Counted from the stretch's first letter, positions 17,001 through 24,838 are shown. The stretch is DNA of 64,000 bases from Burkholderiaceae bacterium (GCA_023150375.1 JAKLLA010000012.1:1-64000); one strand, 5' to 3'. Notes: a model not told the origin generated them from the sequence alone. Program-made: numbers and translations.

Positions 17001-17066
17001 AGCGCCTCGATCAGGCACGGCGGCCCTGGCCTGCGGGCCGGGATCTGACACAATCCAGCCTGCACT

Positions 17067-17156
<90 letters not shown>

Positions 17157-17288
17157 GGATCGAGCTCGAGTGGCTGTCCCGGCTGGGATCCTTTCTTCGG
17201 TGCTGTCTGCACCCATCATCTCACCCATCAGCGCGGAAGCGTGCCCCTCGGTGTGGATACCCGGTCGGATACCGGCCAGCGACGGGCT

Positions 17289-17471
17289 TCACCCTTTCGG
17301 CTGGTCCTGGGGTGCTTCCGATTCAGCACTGAGCCGCTCGAACAGACGCGACAGCGACAGTTCGTTTTGCGCCGCAGCCGTCGCCATCGGGTCATCTTCC
17401 GGGATCACCAGGCCCAGACGGTCCTCGAGCATCTGCAGGCCGCGGGCCTTCTCGTTGTCTGGGTCGCTCAT
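17289..17471 (-). CDS. Small hypothetical protein
   Basis: This 60-residue acidic, helix-rich ORF starts MSDPDNEKARGLQMLEDRLG and contains NELSLSRLFERLSAE near the end. The composition (few stray Arg/Pro, amphipathic helices) differs from noise ORFs here. There is no clear Shine-Dalgarno sequence. I know no family for it, and the call rests on composition alone. Confidence 0.45.
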   Translation of the reverse strand: MSDPDNEKARGLQMLEDRLGLVIPEDDPMATAAAQNELSLSRLFERLSAESEAPQDQPKG

Positions 17472-18104
17472 GGGGGATGGCCTGGGGAGTTCGAAGGGCG
17501 GATGACTTGTGACCGGTGGACCTGACCTATGCCCCCCATCACAGGGGCCCCGCACCGCGGAACAACAGGTCTGCCCGCCGAGGGTATCGCCCGGCCACAC
17601 AGGAGGCAATCTCCTTCCGTGAACTCTCGGCACATCACGCAATGTTGCGGCAATATGCATCCCACTGATTCGCGGGCTTGGACGCCTCGCGCCCGCCGGT
17701 CGACAATGATCTGCCGTCGCTCGGCGGCCTGGGGTTGGAAGCCCAGGTCAGGACCCGCCTTGCCCCAGCCCCCTCGCATGAGGCTGGCGCCGTCCTCAAT
17801 GCCACCAGGTCCAACATGTCCAGCGCCTTCGCTGCATCCTCTGCGCCTATCCCGTCGCCCACTCGCTTGCAGTGGCACGCCGACATCGGCCCGTCCTCCA
17901 CTACGACGGCCTCACGGCCGACCAGGTCTACGCCCTGGACCGGCTGCTTCCCAGCGACCAAAGCGAGACGCCTGGGGCGTGCGTAGAGGCCGCAGGCACG
18001 CTTTTCGAGGTGCGAGCCACCATCGGCACCATCGCATCAGGCCGTGACGGCATCACCAACCCCGAGCAGCTACGCCATCTCCTGTCGCGACCTGGTTTCA
18101 GCCA
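17472..18104. other. Stretch without an intact gene at the left edge of the defence island
   Basis: No intact gene is convincing here. On the plus strand two adjacent frames have protein-like composition: DNDLPSLGGLGLEAQVRTRL near 17690-17870, then HYDGLTADQVYALDRLLP near 17890-17950. Together they could be one frameshifted coding remnant of unknown origin. The downstream end runs antisense into the hsdR scar. This looks like a recombination junction. Confidence 0.35.
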
Positions 18105-18194
18105 GCGGGCGTCGCTGTGGACGGCGCTCTCGGCCCGGTGTGCGGCCTCGAAGACCATGCCCCACTCGGCCTGGAGGAAGGCGAAGTTGCTCAT
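18105..18194 (-). pseudogene. hsdR: Truncated hsdR: N-terminal 30 codons of a type I restriction subunit
   Basis: From ATG 18194 the minus strand encodes MSNFAFLQAEWGMVFEAA and then HRAESAVHSDAR. This closely resembles the start of many type I restriction HsdR proteins (recalled consensus MSNFAFLQAEWPxxFEAAxxAE...DPR). After SDAR the similarity ends abruptly and the frame continues as WLKPGRDRRW, unrelated sequence, for 58 more codons. The 1000-residue helicase/nuclease body is gone. The scar is the downstream end of a lost hsd locus whose hsdS tail is at 21386-21460. Confidence 0.65.
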
Positions 18195-18254
18195 CTTGTG
18201 GGTTCGCTGATTCGTTCTTGGCTGGCCTGCTTCTGGTGACAGGTCTTGGCGGGT

Positions 18255-19382
18255 CTAGGTGTAGCGCACCACCTCATGCGTCTCGCTGGCCAGCAGGCGC
18301 AGCAGACCGGGATGGACGAACAGCTTCTCCTTGCCCACCTCGGTGGGTGTCAGCACACCCAGCTCGGCCAGCGCATGAAGGTAGCGCGACGCAGCCTGGC
18401 GCTGCGCGATGCCGCGCTCCACGAGATTGGCGATTCGGCAATACGGCTGCTCGAACACCACGTCGACCAGTTCGCGGCTGTAGACCTTGGGGGCTCGCTC
18501 GCGCACATGCTGGGCCGTGTGGTCGGCCAGGGCGCGGATGGCCAGAATCTTGGCGGTCGTCCACTGGGCGGTTTCTTCCACGCCCTGCAGCATGAACCGC
18601 AGCCAGGGCTCCCAACCGGCCTGACCGCCGGTCTGCCCACCGGTCTGCGTTACCTCGCGCAGCAGCCGGTAGTAGTCGGACTTGCGGCGCAGGATGGCGC
18701 GGCTGAGGTACAGGATGGGCAGGTCCAGCAGGCCCGCCTGCAGCAGGAACAGCAGGTTCAGCACCCGGCCCGTGCGGCCGTTGCCGTCGACGAAGGGGTG
18801 GATGGCCTCGAACTGGTAGTGCGCCGCCGCCATGCGCACCAGCGGGTCCACGTCGGTGGCCTCGTGCAGGAAGCGCTCCCAGTCGGCCAGCAGGCCGCGC
18901 AGCACCGCCTCGCCCTGGGGCGGGGTGTAGACCACCTCGCCACTGCGGTCGTTGACCAGCTGGGTGCCCGGCGTGCGGCGCACGTCCAGCGCCACGCCCT
19001 TGATTTGCCGGCACACCTCCACCGCCGTGGCGGTGCTGAGCGGCCGTTCGCGCAGCGAGGCCGCGCCCCAGTACAGCGCGCCGCGGTAGCGCAGCGCTTC
19101 CTTGGTGGCGGGGTCGGCCTGCTGCTCCGCGCCGCCCGCGTGCTGGAACAGCCGGTCGGCCGTGGTGACGATGTTCTCGATTTCCGAACTGTCCCGCGCC
19201 TCCAGCATCGGCAGCGTGTTGACCAGCATCGCCGGGTTGGGCATCAGCGCCGCCGCCTGGTTCAGCGCCGCCAGCGCGGCCCGGGCCGGAATGCAGGCCT
19301 TCAGCACCGCCCGCGTCTCCAGCACCTCGGCCGCCGGAACGGGCGGCAGGTCGTTGAAGGGGCGGTCCGGTTGCCAGCTCAT
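18255..19382 (-). CDS. Fic family protein (AMPylase-type) with C-terminal winged helix
   Basis: This 375-residue Fic enzyme transfers AMP (or another nucleotide) to hydroxyl side chains of target proteins. The active-site motif HPFVDGNGRTGR is complete at 195-206. An inhibitory motif SSEIEN at 65-70 marks class II Fic proteins, whose N-terminal helix blocks the ATP site. A C-terminal winged-helix-like region (about 300-365, ERGIAQRQAASRYLHALAELGVL) could bind DNA. A short tandem QTGGQTGGQ occurs near 246. Fic genes often ride between hsdS and hsdR, as seems to be the case here. A strong palindrome upstream may be an operator. The target is unknown. Confidence 0.92.
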   Translation of the reverse strand: MSWQPDRPFNDLPPVPAAEVLETRAVLKACIPARAALAALNQAAALMPNPAMLVNTLPMLEARDSSEIENIVTTADRLFQHAGGAEQQADPATKEALRYRGALYWGAASLRERPLSTATAVEVCRQIKGVALDVRRTPGTQLVNDRSGEVVYTPPQGEAVLRGLLADWERFLHEATDVDPLVRMAAAHYQFEAIHPFVDGNGRTGRVLNLLFLLQAGLLDLPILYLSRAILRRKSDYYRLLREVTQTGGQTGGQAGWEPWLRFMLQGVEETAQWTTAKILAIRALADHTAQHVRERAPKVYSRELVDVVFEQPYCRIANLVERGIAQRQAASRYLHALAELGVLTPTEVGKEKLFVHPGLLRLLASETHEVVRYT

Positions 19383-19420
19383 GATGACCTTTCAGCGTTT
19401 GGGCAATACGTCCTCACCTT

Positions 19421-19484
19421 ATGTCGCTGGCAGCGACATGTCCATCACTCGTGTCGATGTTTTGGCGTTTGGGCGACATGAGTG
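19421..19484 (-). promoter_or_regulatory. Operator-like palindromes upstream of fic
   Basis: A perfect 19-bp palindrome with one central base (ATGTCGCTG G CAGCGACAT, 19421-19439) lies 39 bases before the fic start. A second, imperfect inverted repeat follows (CACTCGTGTCG 19446-19456 / CGACATGAGTG 19474-19484, 10 of 11 positions matching). All four half-sites share GTCG/CGAC. The spacing suggests a cooperative repressor site, possibly for the Fic protein's own winged helix. Confidence 0.6.
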
Positions 19485-19497
19485 ACTACCCTCCTGC

Positions 19498-20088
19498 CTA
19501 AGGCGCCACGCCGCCTCGAGCAATGACCTTCTCGACGGCCTGGGCGATCAGCGGCGCCACGCCCCGCAGTCCGTCCAGCGTCAGGACTCCGCATTTGTAC
19601 ATGTCGTACCAGGACTGACGCCAGCGGATGATGCGCTCGCCATCGCGCAACTTCAGGCGCTTTAAGGTGAACTCCGCCTTGGCTCGCATGGCGTCAGGCA
19701 CCGCGTCGGTGACGCGCATCTGCAGCGAGGGCAGCAGGATCTCGAACCAGCCGGGTTGCACCTCGAACGGGTCCAGCACCGTGTCGTCGGCAGTCTTCTT
19801 CGATGAATTCAAGATGCCTGACGCAAACCGGTAGTTGCCCCAGTCGTAGGCCAGATGCCGGTGGTTCTTGTAGCTCAGGTAGTGATCCACCGTGCCTCCG
19901 GTGGGGTCGAGCATGGCGGCATAGCCGCAGAGCCCGCCAAAGCCCGCGCTCAGGTCTGCCGTGAAGTCGTTCCAGTACGCAGGGGGACGCTGGGTCGACG
20001 TGGGGTTGTCCTTCAACCACCGCTTGCCCGGTTGCCCAGCCTTCTTTTCAAACTGGGTGGGCTTCGGAACTTTGGCCACGCGAATCAT
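19498..20088 (-). CDS. HNH-type nuclease, partner of the AAA ATPase (Septu PtuB-like)
   Basis: This 196-residue protein contains an HNH-like core: TVDHY at 66-70, then YDWGNYRFAS and ILNSSKK (His69, Asn85 and Asn94 as candidate catalytic or structural residues). It resembles PtuB of Septu and the HNH partner of retron-linked ATPases, which cleave nucleic acid when the ATPase is triggered by phage. The zinc-binding Cys pairs of many HNH proteins are missing, with only LCGYA at the first position. The start ATG overlaps the stop of the ATPase gene (ATGA), so the two are one operon. Assignment to Septu is by architecture rather than close similarity. Confidence 0.7.
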   Translation of the reverse strand: MIRVAKVPKPTQFEKKAGQPGKRWLKDNPTSTQRPPAYWNDFTADLSAGFGGLCGYAAMLDPTGGTVDHYLSYKNHRHLAYDWGNYRFASGILNSSKKTADDTVLDPFEVQPGWFEILLPSLQMRVTDAVPDAMRAKAEFTLKRLKLRDGERIIRWRQSWYDMYKCGVLTLDGLRGVAPLIAQAVEKVIARGGVAP

Positions 20089-21347
20089 GTGGCGCCTCCA
20101 CCCGCACCCTTGATGGCCTTCGTCGTCACCAGCCAGCGCGGCCAGAACGGGTCGCCGGCAGGCAGCAGCCGCTGCAGCGCGGCGTGCACCGCCTTGCGCG
20201 TGCCAAGGCCAGGCAGGTGCGAGCGCTCGCCCCGCATCAGCGTCTCAGCCGCCTCGATGGCTTGTTCGGCCTGCACCGAACGCGCCTGCTCCAGGCCAAA
20301 GGTTTCCGACACCAGCCAGCTCGTGGCGTCGCCCTGCGTGGCCCAGCCGCCCTGCTCGGCCACCACATGGCCGTCCTGCAGTGACAGGTGAATCAGGTCA
20401 TCGCGTTCGACATCGAACATCGGCTCCAGCGACGCGGTCACCAGCGGCGAATGGGTCGCCACCAGCATCTGCGGCTCGTGCCCGCCACGGCCCTGCAGCT
20501 TTTCGATGGCCGCCAGCAAGCTGGGCAGCACGGTGCGCTGCCAGCGTGGGTGGAGATGGGTTTCCGGTTCGTCAAAGAGGATGACGACGCGATTCTCCGG
20601 CTGCTTGCCCAGCAGCTTGGCCGCCGTGCGGTGCTCGTGCCAGGCCCACACCAGGAAGTAGGCCAGTGCCAGCATGCGCCGCACGCCGGCGGACGCCAGC
20701 GCGACAGGGATGGACTGCGAGCCCACCAGCAGCGTGGGCCGGTCGCGCCCCTCGCCGATGTACAGCCGCTGCGGCGGCCCGACGCGCAGCCGCTCGCTGG
20801 GCGGCGAAACGGCCTGCAGCACCGCTTCCAGCGCCTCGAACTGGGGTTTGCGGCCCTCTTGCCAGTTGATCCAGTCGCGCTCCAGGCCTTCGCACACCCG
20901 ACGGCCGTCCATGTCCAGGCCGTTCCACACGTCAGCGGCACCGAAGTGGTAGGCCGCCGGGCGGTCGGGGTCGGTGCGCCAGTAGTTGCGCGCCGGGTCC
21001 CACACCGAGAAGCCACCGTCGATGCGGATGTAGATCACGATGCCCGGCATCGTGGGGCGGCTGGCGGGCAGGGGCCACGAGGCATCCGCGCGCCGGTAGG
21101 TGGATACCACCGGGGTCGCAGCCCTGGACTTGCCCTTCACCAGGTATTCGATGGTGGCCTTCTTGCTGCTCGGCGCAGGCAGCGCCACCGGCCCGGCCCA
21201 GGTGCGCGTCAAGGCCCACCAGGCCAAGTCCAGCAAGAAGCTCTTGCCCAGCCCGTTGTCGCCCGCGATCAGGTTGATGCGCTCGGCCCAGTCGATCTGC
21301 AGCGTGGGTGCCAGCCCCACCTGGGTGAGTTTCAAGAACTTCAACAT
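20085..21347 (-). CDS. AAA family ATPase, Septu PtuA-like
   Basis: This 420-residue SMC/ABC-type ATPase has Walker A GDNGLGKS (29-36), an ABC-signature-like LASAGVRRMLALAY (218-230), Walker B VVILFDEPETHLHP (254-267) and an H-loop ATHSPLVTASLEP. The size, single-domain layout and downstream HNH partner match defence ATPases of the PtuA/retron type, which hold a nuclease in check. It starts 39 bases after the hsdS tail scar and so occupies a typical cargo position within a type I restriction locus. It is not a RecF or OLD protein, because the Toprim domain is absent. Confidence 0.78.
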   Translation of the reverse strand: MLKFLKLTQVGLAPTLQIDWAERINLIAGDNGLGKSFLLDLAWWALTRTWAGPVALPAPSSKKATIEYLVKGKSRAATPVVSTYRRADASWPLPASRPTMPGIVIYIRIDGGFSVWDPARNYWRTDPDRPAAYHFGAADVWNGLDMDGRRVCEGLERDWINWQEGRKPQFEALEAVLQAVSPPSERLRVGPPQRLYIGEGRDRPTLLVGSQSIPVALASAGVRRMLALAYFLVWAWHEHRTAAKLLGKQPENRVVILFDEPETHLHPRWQRTVLPSLLAAIEKLQGRGGHEPQMLVATHSPLVTASLEPMFDVERDDLIHLSLQDGHVVAEQGGWATQGDATSWLVSETFGLEQARSVQAEQAIEAAETLMRGERSHLPGLGTRKAVHAALQRLLPAGDPFWPRWLVTTKAIKGAGGGAT

Positions 21348-21385
21348 GACCCCATGCCTCCAGTGGGTGGATTGTGACGCCGCAT

Positions 21386-21460
21386 TCAGAGCTCGCCGTG
21401 GAAGGCGCGGTGTTGGAGGGAGGCGAACATTCGAGATGTCTCCTCATGCTGAGCAGCCAT
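21386..21460 (-). pseudogene. hsdS: C-terminal scar of hsdS (type I specificity subunit)
   Basis: The minus strand encodes MFASLQHRAFHGEL followed by TGA (21386-21388), preceded in frame by AAQHEETSR. LFASLQHRAFRGEL-STOP is the recurrent C-terminus of HsdS proteins, recalled from the family. No recognition domain remains upstream; within 100 bases the capW gene ends. With the hsdR N-terminus at 18105-18194 it shows that the ATPase, HNH and fic genes sit where cargo sits between hsdS and hsdR. Confidence 0.65.
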
Positions 21461-21543
21461 CAACTTCCTGGTTGCGGGGCGGTGTCCACCCTGAAGTGCC
21501 ACCAGCTTAGCCGGCAGATACGGTGGGATTCAGGGCGAGGACG

Positions 21544-22458
21544 CTACGAAATGGGCGTTTGGGCCAGGACCTTCTCCACCTGTGATTTGTCCTTGAGCAC
21601 CACCTGCTGACTCTCGGGGTGCTCTGACAGGTCGACGTGAAGCCCCAGATGCCGCAGCACGTAGAACATCAGCGCCTCGCGGCATGACATCCGAGCCTCA
21701 CCGTCCACCATGCCGTAGTCGACCTCCAGCGCGCGACGGTGCGAGGGCGACAGCTTGGGATTGGGAACTAGCACGAGTTCGGTCAGCGTATTCCATGCGG
21801 TATCGCCCACCGAGCCGGGGCCAGAGGGCTCATCCAGCTGAACATCGTTCATCCGAGCGATGACGAAGTCCCGGAACTCGGCTCGGGAGTCGCAGTAGGC
21901 GCGCACATGCCACCGAAATCCGTCGTGCGCCAAGGCATGTGGGGTCAGTCTGCGTTCTGAAGGCTCCGGGCGCGACATGGACTGGTATTGCACGCGAACG
22001 CCACGCCCCTCGCGGATGGCGCGCAGCAGCGGCACCAGCGTGTCCGCAAGCACGGCACGACCCGGGCTGGGCACGAACGCCATCGGCGGCCGCCAGCCGA
22101 GGAAAGTTGCCTCTGCCGTGAGCAGCCCCGCTTCGGCGGCCAGCAGTTCGCTGAGATAGTGCGAAGAGTTGGTGCTCGGAAACAGTGGTACGAACTGGCT
22201 GCCACTGACGTAGACCCGTGCACTGCGGTCGTACGTCAGGTTGGCGGGGGCCAGTTCGGTGTACCGCGCGATGTCCAGCGACGCCTGCGGCACCGAGATG
22301 CCAAAGAAGCCGATGAGGTCCGAGCGGTTCAGCCGGCCATCCCACCGCAGGCGGAAGTCGATGAACGCCAGGCGACGGTCCTGCCCCCAGCGCGACACAG
22401 CTCGAGGCTCTGGGGTGGGCACCGGCGTCGCGGGTGGTGCGGCGGGGGGTGTTCGCAT
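21544..22458 (-). CDS. CapW/BrxR-like transcriptional repressor with WYL domain
   Basis: The 304-residue protein has an N-terminal winged helix (RLAFIDFRLRWDGRLNRSDLIGFFGISVPQASLDI, about 29-63). YTELAPANLTYDRSARVY follows, and a WYL domain runs at about 145-235 (VQYQSMSRPEPSERRLTPHALAHDGFRWHVRAY). This order and the QAS-DI-Y spacing match CapW/BrxR repressors, which control CBASS, BREX and other phage defence loci and are relieved by a ligand bound to WYL. It is divergent from jetABCD across 171 bases. An inverted repeat between the -35 and -10 boxes is the likely binding site. The link to Wadjet control is inference from position. Confidence 0.85.
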   Translation of the reverse strand: MRTPPAAPPATPVPTPEPRAVSRWGQDRRLAFIDFRLRWDGRLNRSDLIGFFGISVPQASLDIARYTELAPANLTYDRSARVYVSGSQFVPLFPSTNSSHYLSELLAAEAGLLTAEATFLGWRPPMAFVPSPGRAVLADTLVPLLRAIREGRGVRVQYQSMSRPEPSERRLTPHALAHDGFRWHVRAYCDSRAEFRDFVIARMNDVQLDEPSGPGSVGDTAWNTLTELVLVPNPKLSPSHRRALEVDYGMVDGEARMSCREALMFYVLRHLGLHVDLSEHPESQQVVLKDKSQVEKVLAQTPIS

Positions 22459-22468
22459 GGGTTTGATT

Positions 22469-22519
22469 GTTGCACACGTCTATGTAGTAGACGAATATAA
22501 AAACTATGCCCATAATGGG
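22469..22519 (+). promoter_or_regulatory. Promoter and operator of the Wadjet operon
   Basis: In an A/T-rich island, TTGCAC (22469-22474) is followed after 17 bases by GAATAT (22492-22497) or after 20 bases by TATAAA (22495-22500). Between them is a perfect inverted repeat CGTCTA-TGTAG-TAGACG (22476-22492). A smaller palindrome CCCATAATGGG is at 22509-22519. A repressor bound to the larger repeat would block RNA polymerase. The divergent CapW-like gene starts at 22458, so the same site could autoregulate it. Confidence 0.6.
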
Positions 22520-22552
22520 GTCGCCAACCGACAAATCCAAGCCGGGGAGACG

Positions 22553-22633
22553 ATGTTGGAGCAACTCTCGATTCCAATGCCATGCGGCCCACACCGGCGC
22601 CGTGTTCACGTCCACCAAGGGAGTCTGGCGTGA
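22553..22633 (+). CDS. Short leader ORF coupled to jetA
   Basis: ATG 22553 is preceded at 5 bases by GGGGAGA and opens a 26-codon frame (MLEQLSIPMPCGPHRRRVHV, then HQGSLA). Its TGA (22631-22633) overlaps the jetA GTG start by two bases (GTGA). The ribosome-binding site is better than that of many full genes in the window. It may be a translational-coupling leader or a small protein. I recognise no homologue. Confidence 0.5.
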   Translation: MLEQLSIPMPCGPHRRRVHVHQGSLA

Positions 22634-24093
22634 AGGTGCTCCGCACCTCGGAGGCCTACCAAGCGCTGCGTGAAGGCCGCGTGTGGAAGCTGCTGGCCGC
22701 CGACCTCGGCCCGGTGGTGCTGGCCATGCTGAACGCCCTCTTCATGGAAGAGGACAAGGTGCTGCCTGGGTCCGTCCTGCTCGAGCGGCTCACGCGGCAC
22801 ATCGACGCCCTGCGCGGACAGGGGCACGTACTTCCTCAGGCGGCACAGGCCTACACCGCGGACTGGCTGACCCAAGGCTGGCTGACCCGGCGGTTTCCGG
22901 CGGGTGCGTCCGAGGAGGTCTATGAGCTCACCGCCGATGCGGCCACTGCGTTGCGCCTGGTCAACGGCCTTCAGCGCCCCCGCACGGCGGCGACCGAGAG
23001 CCGACTGGCCAACGTGATGCAGCAGGTGATACGCCTCGCCGAGGAGACGGACGCCAACCCCCAGACGCGCCTTGCCGCGCTGATGGCCGAGCGCGAGCGC
23101 ATCGACCAGGAAATCGCTACGGTTCAACGCGGAGGCGTGAAGACCCTGCCGGAGGACCGCGCCGTTGAGCGCGCTCGAGAGGTCATCGAGCTCGCCCAGG
23201 ACCTGGCGGCTGACTTCCGCAATGTGCGCGACGCCTTCGACCGGCTCAATCGCGACTTGCGTCAGAGCCTGATGGAGAACGACGGCAGCCGCGGCGACGT
23301 GCTGGAGCACCTGTTCGCCGGCGTGGACCTGATTGCAGAGAGCGACCCCGGACGCACCTTCACGGCGTTCTGGCGCCTGCTGACCGACGGCGAGCAGTCC
23401 TTTGCGCTGACCGAGGCCCTGGATGCCGTCACCAGCCGCGGCTTCGCGCGTCGCCTGGATGCACGTGAGCGCCGCTTCCTGCAGTCGTTGACCGCGACGC
23501 TGATGGCCGAAGGTGGTGAGGTGCACGAGGTGCTGCAGCAGTTCGCACGCAGCCTCAAGAGCTTCGTGCAAAGTCGCGAGTTCCAGGAGCAGCGCCGCCT
23601 GCATGCGCTGCTGAAACAGGCCCAGCTGGCCGCCCTGGCCGCGAAGGACCATGTCCGCGCCAACGAGCCCATGGGATTCGACCTGTCGCTGACAAGCAGC
23701 CGCATCCGCTCGGTCGCGCAGTGGGGGCTGTATGACCCGAACCTGCGGGTGCCCGATGCCAGCATGGACGACGCGGCGCCGTCCGACCTGAGCATCGACG
23801 ACGTCGAAGAACTGGTGCGGCACTCCGAAATTGACTTCCGCACGCTGCGTGGGCACATCCAGGCTGTGCTCCGAGACACGTCGCAGGCCTCCATCGCCGA
23901 CGTGCTTGCGCGCTTCCCGGCCGAACAGGGCTTCGGCTCGGTGGTGGGCTATGTGGCGCTCGGCGCCAGGCACGGCGAAGTGACCGAGGCCATGCAGCAC
24001 GTCAGCTGGCAGGGCAAGGACGGCCAGCACCGCAGTGCCCGCGTCCCGGCCATCTATTTCCTGAGGGAGAGCTTCCTTGATTCAAGCCACTGA
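22630..24093 (+). CDS. jetA: Wadjet JetA (DUF3375), kleisin-like subunit
   Basis: The 487-residue protein matches the DUF3375 family that forms JetA in type I Wadjet, the kleisin-like subunit that bridges the JetC SMC heads. Visible features are the N-terminal VLRTSEAYQALREGRVWKLL, a helical middle (about 130-330) and the C-terminal FGSVVGYVALG region. The GTG at 22630 is chosen over the upstream in-frame codon because GGGAG lies 6 bases before it and it overlaps the leader's stop. jetA overlaps jetB by 17 bases. The complex extrudes DNA loops and cuts closed circular plasmids of limited size. Confidence 0.92.
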   Translation: MKVLRTSEAYQALREGRVWKLLAADLGPVVLAMLNALFMEEDKVLPGSVLLERLTRHIDALRGQGHVLPQAAQAYTADWLTQGWLTRRFPAGASEEVYELTADAATALRLVNGLQRPRTAATESRLANVMQQVIRLAEETDANPQTRLAALMAERERIDQEIATVQRGGVKTLPEDRAVERAREVIELAQDLAADFRNVRDAFDRLNRDLRQSLMENDGSRGDVLEHLFAGVDLIAESDPGRTFTAFWRLLTDGEQSFALTEALDAVTSRGFARRLDARERRFLQSLTATLMAEGGEVHEVLQQFARSLKSFVQSREFQEQRRLHALLKQAQLAALAAKDHVRANEPMGFDLSLTSSRIRSVAQWGLYDPNLRVPDASMDDAAPSDLSIDDVEELVRHSEIDFRTLRGHIQAVLRDTSQASIADVLARFPAEQGFGSVVGYVALGARHGEVTEAMQHVSWQGKDGQHRSARVPAIYFLRESFLDSSH

Positions 24094-24838
24094 CACCGTG
24101 GACGAGGACCCCGTCGACCAGGTGGAGCCTGCCCCGCCCAGTGATGCAGGCGTGACCTTCGCCGGCGATACCGGTCAGTTGCCGCTCGAGACCCGTCGGG
24201 CGCTCGTCCAGCTGCTGCTCGGCCCCTCCGTCGATGGCCATCGCCAGTCCAAGCTGTGGCTCGTGCTCCTGCGCGACGAGGCCATCCTGCGCTCCCGGCT
24301 GCACGACCTGTTCCTCGACCTCGTCGTCGACCGGGAGCAGAAGGTCGCCTTCACCCGCCAGGTGGTTGCCGATGACATCGACGCGCCCGTCCTGCTGCGC
24401 CGTGCCTCGCTCACCTTCCTGGAGTCGGCGCTGGTCCTGTTCCTGCGCCAACGCCTGACGCAAGCGGACGCCCAGGGCGAGCGTGCGGTGGTCTCCAAGA
24501 CCGAGGTGGTCGAGCACTTGCGGGTCTTCGAGCGCGACAAGAACGTCGACCACGCTCGCTTCGAACGGCAGATGGAGAACGCGCTCGAGAAGGCCAAGAA
24601 GCTGAGCCTGCTGCACAAGCTGCGTGGGGGCGATGAGCGCTTCGAGATTTCGCCGACGCTCAAGCTCTTGTTTCCGGCCGAGGAGATACAGGCCCTGGCG
24701 CAGTCGTACACGGCCATCGCCCAGGCTGGGACGCAAGGCTCAGGCGACACCCTTGACCAAGCTGGCATGGCCAGCAACCCGGCGGTCCAAGCGGCCGCGT
24801 CCGAGGCCGACGACCGTGACGAGGAGGCCCTCGAGTGA
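24077..24838 (+). CDS. jetB: Wadjet JetB (DUF4194), KITE-like subunit
   Basis: The 253-residue protein fits the DUF4194 family, the winged-helix KITE subunit (MukE-like) of Wadjet. It has paired winged-helix stretches (RRALVQLLLGPSVDGHRQSKLW and LRVFERDKNVDHARFERQME) and an Ala/Asp/Glu-rich C-terminal tail of about 40 residues. The start is TTG 24077, inside the jetA end, with GGGAGA upstream. The stop shares bases with the GTG start of jetC (GTGA). The position between a DUF3375 gene and a MukB-like gene makes the call firm. Confidence 0.9.
   Translation: MIQATDTVDEDPVDQVEPAPPSDAGVTFAGDTGQLPLETRRALVQLLLGPSVDGHRQSKLWLVLLRDEAILRSRLHDLFLDLVVDREQKVAFTRQVVADDIDAPVLLRRASLTFLESALVLFLRQRLTQADAQGERAVVSKTEVVEHLRVFERDKNVDHARFERQMENALEKAKKLSLLHKLRGGDERFEISPTLKLLFPAEEIQALAQSYTAIAQAGTQGSGDTLDQAGMASNPAVQAAASEADDRDEEALE

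Noticed and set aside
13863-17051. 1062-residue minus-strand frame covering sapC and apaH
   Set aside because: Only its C-terminal 267 codons (SapC) are coding; the rest is out of frame with the CNNM gene and antisense to apaH.
19498-21347. Retron (reverse transcriptase with ncRNA) linked to the ATPase-HNH pair
   Set aside because: No reverse transcriptase or msr/msd-like structure is present between 18 and 22.5 kb.
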